From positions 248,001 through 312,000 of the forward strand of contig NZ_JBFONW020000002.1 of the NCBI RefSeq assembly GCF_040783535.2: a DNA stretch of 64,000 nucleotides, written 5' to 3'. Shown here in pieces: positions 60,761-64,000 of the stretch. The first letter of the stretch is position 1. The number at the start of each line of letters is the position of its first letter. Both the position numbers and the translations under genes were made by a program. The DNA is from Aestuariibius insulae (GTDB taxonomy: Bacteria > Pseudomonadota > Alphaproteobacteria > Rhodobacterales > Rhodobacteraceae). The notes beneath the pieces were generated by a model. That model was not told the DNA's origin. It made no database searches and was given only the letters and a program-made list of their open reading frames with translations.

Positions 60761-61489
60761 ATGTCAAACTCAGATACCGGCCAGCATATCGCAAGCGCCT
60801 TCGATCGGGATCTCGAACAGATCTTGGCTCTGATCATGAAGATGGGCGGCCTTGTCGAGGTTGCCATTCTCGATGGAGCCCGGTCTTTGGAAACGCGAGA
60901 CGTTGAATTGGCGGAAGAGGTCCGCAAGAACGACAAACGGATCGACGCGCTCGAAGAGCAGATCAACGAGATCGCAGCCACGACAATCGCCAAAAGAGCG
61001 CCGGTCGCAACCGATCTGCGGATGATCCTCTCGGTTCTGAAAATCAACGGCAATCTCGAGCGGGTAGGGGACTACGCGAAGAACATGGCCAAAAGGACCT
61101 CGGTCCTGGCCGAGATGCCGCGTATGGACGGATCGGAGGCTGGCCTCCGCCGCATGGCGAAAGAAGTTCAGGGGATGCTCAAGGATGCTCTGGACGCATT
61201 CGTTCGAAGAGATGCGAGCTTGGCGGAAGATGTTCGTGCACGCGATCTGGACGTGGATCAGATGTACAACGCTCTGTTCCGCGAGTTCCTGACCTTCATG
61301 ATGGAGGATCCGCGCAACATCACTCCCTGCATGCACCTCCATTTCATTGCAAAGAACGTGGAGCGGATGGGCGATCACGTCACCAACATTTGCGAACAGG
61401 TCATCTATCTCGTGACCGGCGAACTCCCAGAGGACGCGAGACCGAAGGACGACCAAACTCCCTTCGCTACCGAGGCTGAAGTGCCATGA
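60761..61489 (+). CDS. phoU: phosphate transport regulator PhoU
   Basis: The 242-residue all-helical protein links Pst transport to PhoR and keeps the regulon off in phosphate excess. Two PhoU repeats are seen, each with the metal-binding E/DxxxD pattern (VRKNDKRIDALEEQINE; VRARDLDVDQMYNALFRE) and the RVGDYAKNMAKR / RMGDHVTNICEQ turns. ATG 60761 is preceded by AGG; a TTG at 60746 would overlap pstB. The stop overlaps the phoB ATG by four bases. Confidence 0.96.
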   Translation: MSNSDTGQHIASAFDRDLEQILALIMKMGGLVEVAILDGARSLETRDVELAEEVRKNDKRIDALEEQINEIAATTIAKRAPVATDLRMILSVLKINGNLERVGDYAKNMAKRTSVLAEMPRMDGSEAGLRRMAKEVQGMLKDALDAFVRRDASLAEDVRARDLDVDQMYNALFREFLTFMMEDPRNITPCMHLHFIAKNVERMGDHVTNICEQVIYLVTGELPEDARPKDDQTPFATEAEVP

Positions 61490-62175
61490 GCGGTCCGCAG
61501 CCTCAGGTTCTGGTTGTCGAAGACGAACCGGCACAGCGCGAGGTTCTCGCCTATAATCTCGAGGCCGAAGGCTTTGCCGTTCGCAAGGCGGAGGACGGAG
61601 AGGAAGCTTTGCTTCTGATCGAGGAAGAGAACCCGGATGTCATTGTCCTCGACTGGATGCTGCCGAATGTCTCCGGCATCGAGATCTGCCGCCGGATGAA
61701 ACAAAGGCCCGAGACCCGGTCGATCCCAATCATTATGTTATCGGCACGGTCCGAAGAGGTGGACAAAGTCCGCGGTCTCGAGACGGGTGCGGATGACTAC
61801 GTGGTCAAACCATACTCCGTGGTCGAACTCATGGCACGCGTACGCACCCAGATGCGCCGCGTCAGACCGGCGACGGTAGGGCAAATACTCGAATTCGAGG
61901 ATATCACCCTGGATGCCGAAACCCACCGCGTAAGCCGGGGCTCCGAACAGATCAAATTGGGCCCGACGGAGTTTCGCCTTCTGGCAACCCTCATGGAAAA
62001 GCCGGGCCGGGTCTGGTCACGAGACCTTTTGCTCGACCGCGTTTGGGGAAAGGATATCTATGTCGATACCAGAACCGTCGATGTCCATGTTGGCCGATTG
62101 AGAAAAGCCCTGATGCAAAACGGCAGATCAGATCCTCTCCGAACGGTTCGCGGCGCGGGATACGCGCTCGGTTAA
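61486..62175 (+). CDS. phoB: phosphate regulon response regulator PhoB
   Basis: The 229-residue regulator has a receiver domain with acidic pocket VVEDEPAQRE and phospho-Asp in VIVLDWMLPNVSG, the Lys in VVKPYSVVEL, and an OmpR-type winged helix (GPTEFRLLATLMEKPGRVWSR-type core, DTRTVDVHVGRLRKAL). It binds Pho boxes such as the one before pstS, closing the circuit. It is last in phoR-pstSCAB-phoU-phoB and ends in front of a small hairpin. Confidence 0.97.
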   Translation: MSGPQPQVLVVEDEPAQREVLAYNLEAEGFAVRKAEDGEEALLLIEEENPDVIVLDWMLPNVSGIEICRRMKQRPETRSIPIIMLSARSEEVDKVRGLETGADDYVVKPYSVVELMARVRTQMRRVRPATVGQILEFEDITLDAETHRVSRGSEQIKLGPTEFRLLATLMEKPGRVWSRDLLLDRVWGKDIYVDTRTVDVHVGRLRKALMQNGRSDPLRTVRGAGYALG

Positions 62176-62177
62176 AG

Positions 62178-62193
62178 CCTGAAAGAGTTCAGG
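62178..62193. terminator. minimal hairpin between convergent phoB and glycosyltransferase genes
   Basis: CCTGAA-AGAG-TTCAGG fills the 18-base gap almost exactly, with a perfect 6 bp stem and four-base loop. It could act in both directions; it lacks a T-run. Confidence 0.45.
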
Positions 62194-63597
62194 TCACTCG
62201 CACAAGAATGCGAGAACGCTATCGCCTGCATAGGCGCCATCCTCGGGCGACAAATCCGCAAGCTGAGAGCCGCAACCGGGATCTCTCTTCCCGATCCGAA
62301 TATGAGCTCCAAGCTCGGCTGGGGCCGCGTAGTTCTGTTCGTAGAAATGATCAGGGCGGCCGCCATCGTCATATGAATAGATATCGATAGTCTGATCCCG
62401 ACCGGTATAGAAAAGATCCGCCAAAATATCGCGATTGGATGCGACAACCGCTTCGACACCCTCTTGGTCTGCCAAATCCAATATGCTGCGGCTCAATTCG
62501 TCCCGGCCCATATACCGTGCCATAAGGCTTGGACGGTCCCCAAACGCCAAGGCATCGGGAAAGACGGGCGCCAGCGCGATGAAGCTCGCCAACAACGCAT
62601 TTAAAGCGACGGACAGACCAAGCAAAGCCGGGGCGCGGTCCAAAAGCCACATCACAACCAGGGCCGTTCCCGCCAGATAGGCAACGAACGCCCAGTTGCC
62701 GTAGGCTTCGGCCAGCAGGGCCTGAGCGCAAACGACAAGAAGAACGGGAAGGGACAGCCAGACCAGCCACCCGGAACGCCATCCTTTCTCTGTCAAAGCC
62801 GCGCCAATCAGCGCGATGAAAAGAATCGGCCCAAAGGCAATCAGCTGTCCGCCGAGAAAGAGGAGAAGGCCACCGACATCGATAGAAAGAGGATCGCTTT
62901 TCCGTACCCAGCTCACGTTATCGAGCGTGTGTTCGACCGTCGTGAGATCATTGGCAAAATTCCACCAGATGTTCGGACCTAGAAAAAGAACCGACGCCCC
63001 CAGAACGATCGACATATTCGCCCATCCGGGCCGGGCCGCTTTGACAAAGACAGCTGCAAGACAGATCCCGAGCAGGCCGTAGAAGCCTGCATATTTCCCC
63101 ATCATTGCAAGACCAAAAAGCATCCCTGCGACAAAGGCCCATCCGGCACCGCCATCTCGTAGGACCCGGAAATAGGCCAGAAACGCTCCGACGAGGAACG
63201 GCGCCATCACAGTATCCGTCGATATCAGAACGGAGCCAACAGCAACGATAGGTAAGGTCAGGTAGGTAGCAACGGCCCAGATGGCGACTGTTCTGTCGGC
63301 AAGACGCGCACAAAGCGCCCCGATCAGGAACGCCGTCAGACCATGAAGGAGCGGGGCAGGGACCCTCACCCAGAATGGCGCATCGCTTCCCGCAAGCTCC
63401 GTGGCGGCACGAATAACCCAGGCAATCATCGGCGGCTTGGAATAGTATCCAAAGTCAAGATTCTGACCCCAGAACCAATACTGGGCCTCATCGACAAACA
63501 GGTCAGCTTCCGCAAACCAGAGCGTCACGATTCGAGCTCCGGTCACCAGCAAAATTAAAAGAAGGGCCGGTCCGACCCAGCCCTTATCCCGCGACAT
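62194..63597 (-). CDS. glycosyltransferase family 39 (ArnT-like) protein
   Basis: The 467-residue integral membrane protein has about ten hydrophobic segments and the GT39 N-terminal motif with acidic DEAQYWFWGQNLDFGYYSKPPM in the first periplasmic loop. Such enzymes move sugars from polyprenyl-phosphate donors to lipid A or proteins. It overlaps the preceding LAB_N gene by 14 bases; together with the upstream glycosyltransferase-like fragment this suggests a lipid A or surface glycan modification operon. Confidence 0.88.
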   Translation of the reverse strand: MSRDKGWVGPALLLILLVTGARIVTLWFAEADLFVDEAQYWFWGQNLDFGYYSKPPMIAWVIRAATELAGSDAPFWVRVPAPLLHGLTAFLIGALCARLADRTVAIWAVATYLTLPIVAVGSVLISTDTVMAPFLVGAFLAYFRVLRDGGAGWAFVAGMLFGLAMMGKYAGFYGLLGICLAAVFVKAARPGWANMSIVLGASVLFLGPNIWWNFANDLTTVEHTLDNVSWVRKSDPLSIDVGGLLLFLGGQLIAFGPILFIALIGAALTEKGWRSGWLVWLSLPVLLVVCAQALLAEAYGNWAFVAYLAGTALVVMWLLDRAPALLGLSVALNALLASFIALAPVFPDALAFGDRPSLMARYMGRDELSRSILDLADQEGVEAVVASNRDILADLFYTGRDQTIDIYSYDDGGRPDHFYEQNYAAPAELGAHIRIGKRDPGCGSQLADLSPEDGAYAGDSVLAFLCE

Positions 63598-63895
63598 CTC
63601 TTTTCCGCTCGGATCGGATCAGCCATAGATTTCTGAGATAGATGATAAGCCCCATGGATTGTCCGAGGATGAAGACCGGATCCTGCCTGTAGACTGCATA
63701 GCAAAAGAGGACGATCCCGCCGCTGATCGAGAAATACCAAAAGGCAATCGGCATCACGGATTTTCCGACCCGCTCCGATGCGATCCATTGAACGATAAAG
63801 CGGGACATGAAGAGAAGCTGCCCCGACAGGCCGAACATGACCCACCAGAATTCGACGGCACTATCCACATCCAAAAAATCATAAAGAGCCTGCAT
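63584..63895 (-). CDS. lipid-A-disaccharide synthase N-terminal-like (LAB_N) membrane protein
   Basis: The 103-residue protein is a stand-alone LAB_N domain: three hydrophobic segments with FGLSGQLLFMSRFIVQWIAS and PIAFWYFSISGGIVLFCYA, ending with SMGLIIYLRNLWLI. The domain occurs at the N-terminus of some LpxB proteins and alone next to glycosyltransferases. Its function is not settled. The ATG overlaps the stop of the upstream gene by one base (TGATG). Confidence 0.88.
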   Translation of the reverse strand: MQALYDFLDVDSAVEFWWVMFGLSGQLLFMSRFIVQWIASERVGKSVMPIAFWYFSISGGIVLFCYAVYRQDPVFILGQSMGLIIYLRNLWLIRSERKRDVAG

Positions 63896-64000
63896 CAGCG
63901 CGCCTGCATCTCATGGGCAGTCAAGACCTCATCGGCTTCGGCAAGTTTACGGCGGCGCAAGAGCCACATGACCCCGAATAGATCAACGATGCCAACTAAA
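63895..64000 (-). CDS. C-terminal fragment of a membrane protein, probably a family 2 glycosyltransferase (partial)
   Basis: Only the last 34 residues are in the window: a hydrophobic piece (LVGIVDLFGVMWLLRRRK) followed by a polar tail ending MQAR. The gene continues past the right edge. Upstream of LAB_N and GT39 genes a DPM1-like family 2 glycosyltransferase with a C-terminal membrane anchor is the usual neighbour, which fits, but the fragment alone cannot prove it. Confidence 0.5.
   Translation of the reverse strand, partial: LVGIVDLFGVMWLLRRRKLAEADEVLTAHEMQAR

Noticed and set aside
1..64000. tRNA/rRNA genes, CRISPR arrays, insertion sequences, prophage, toxin-antitoxin or restriction genes
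   Set aside because: Looked for by reading; no cloverleaf, spaced repeat array, transposase or integrase motif was seen. The RatA-like protein is better read as Coq10-type than as a toxin.

Overview
The window looks like the chromosome of a Rhodobacterales (Roseobacter/Rhodobacter-type) alphaproteobacterium. It is GC-rich and tightly packed, with many 1-4 base start/stop overlaps. Several gene sets point to this group: dusB(nifR3)-ntrB-ntrC-ntrY-ntrX, a class II DAHP synthase, a DUF6456 protein beside a DUF6477 protein, a RatA/Coq10-type START protein, an MttB-family protein, and intergenic units ending in a GAGGTATTT...GCAAGATGAG motif. I see no rRNA, tRNA, CRISPR array, insertion sequence or prophage. 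This reads as core and niche-adaptive chromosome, not an island.

Layout. 1-3.5 kb: nitrate assimilation control on the minus strand (nasT-nasS-nrtA). The leader before nrtA carries an ANTAR-type RNA hairpin that is mutually exclusive with an intrinsic terminator. 3.6-11 kb: an alpha-2-macroglobulin/PBP1C pair. 11.1-18.7 kb: guaA, a non-pyrrolysine MttB homologue, DUF6477 and DUF6456 proteins, and the divergent katA/oxyR pair. 18.7-24.3 kb: lipA, hpt with a tiny coupled membrane protein, a Coq10-like protein, MmgE/PrpD, and the ispDF-pgpA-cinA operon. 24.4-37.1 kb: one long co-directional run, dusB-ntrBC-ntrYX-hydrolase-trkA-trkH, then hfq-hflX. Neither NtrC nor NtrX has the sigma-54-contacting GAFTGA loop, and hflX seems to start at CTG.

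37-48.7 kb: a diguanylate cyclase, a penicillin acylase, a beta-hydroxyacid dehydrogenase, a branched-chain amino acid-type ABC transporter (livK-G-F-x-H-M) with an unknown secreted protein inserted in it, and a GlxA-type AraC regulator. 48.8-54.7 kb: class II DAHP synthase, a PAS_5 protein, and the operon yicC-gmk-gamma carbonic anhydrase-PLP enzyme. 54.8-62.2 kb: the phosphate regulon phoR-pstSCAB-phoU-phoB with a clear Pho box before pstS. 62.2-64 kb: a surface polysaccharide/lipid A group running off the right edge.

The unifying theme is nutrient sensing: nitrate (NasTS), general nitrogen (NtrBC/NtrYX), potassium (TrkAH), amino acids (Liv) and phosphate (Pho/Pst). All three periplasmic-binding-protein genes (nrtA, livK, pstS) are followed directly by a strong stem-loop, which suggests a shared way of producing more binding protein than membrane subunits. 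I did not find a clearly new defence or mobile system. The best leads are the nitrate leader RNA, the hflX CTG start, a hairpin hiding the ribosome binding site of the macroglobulin gene, and the inserted gene in the liv operon.
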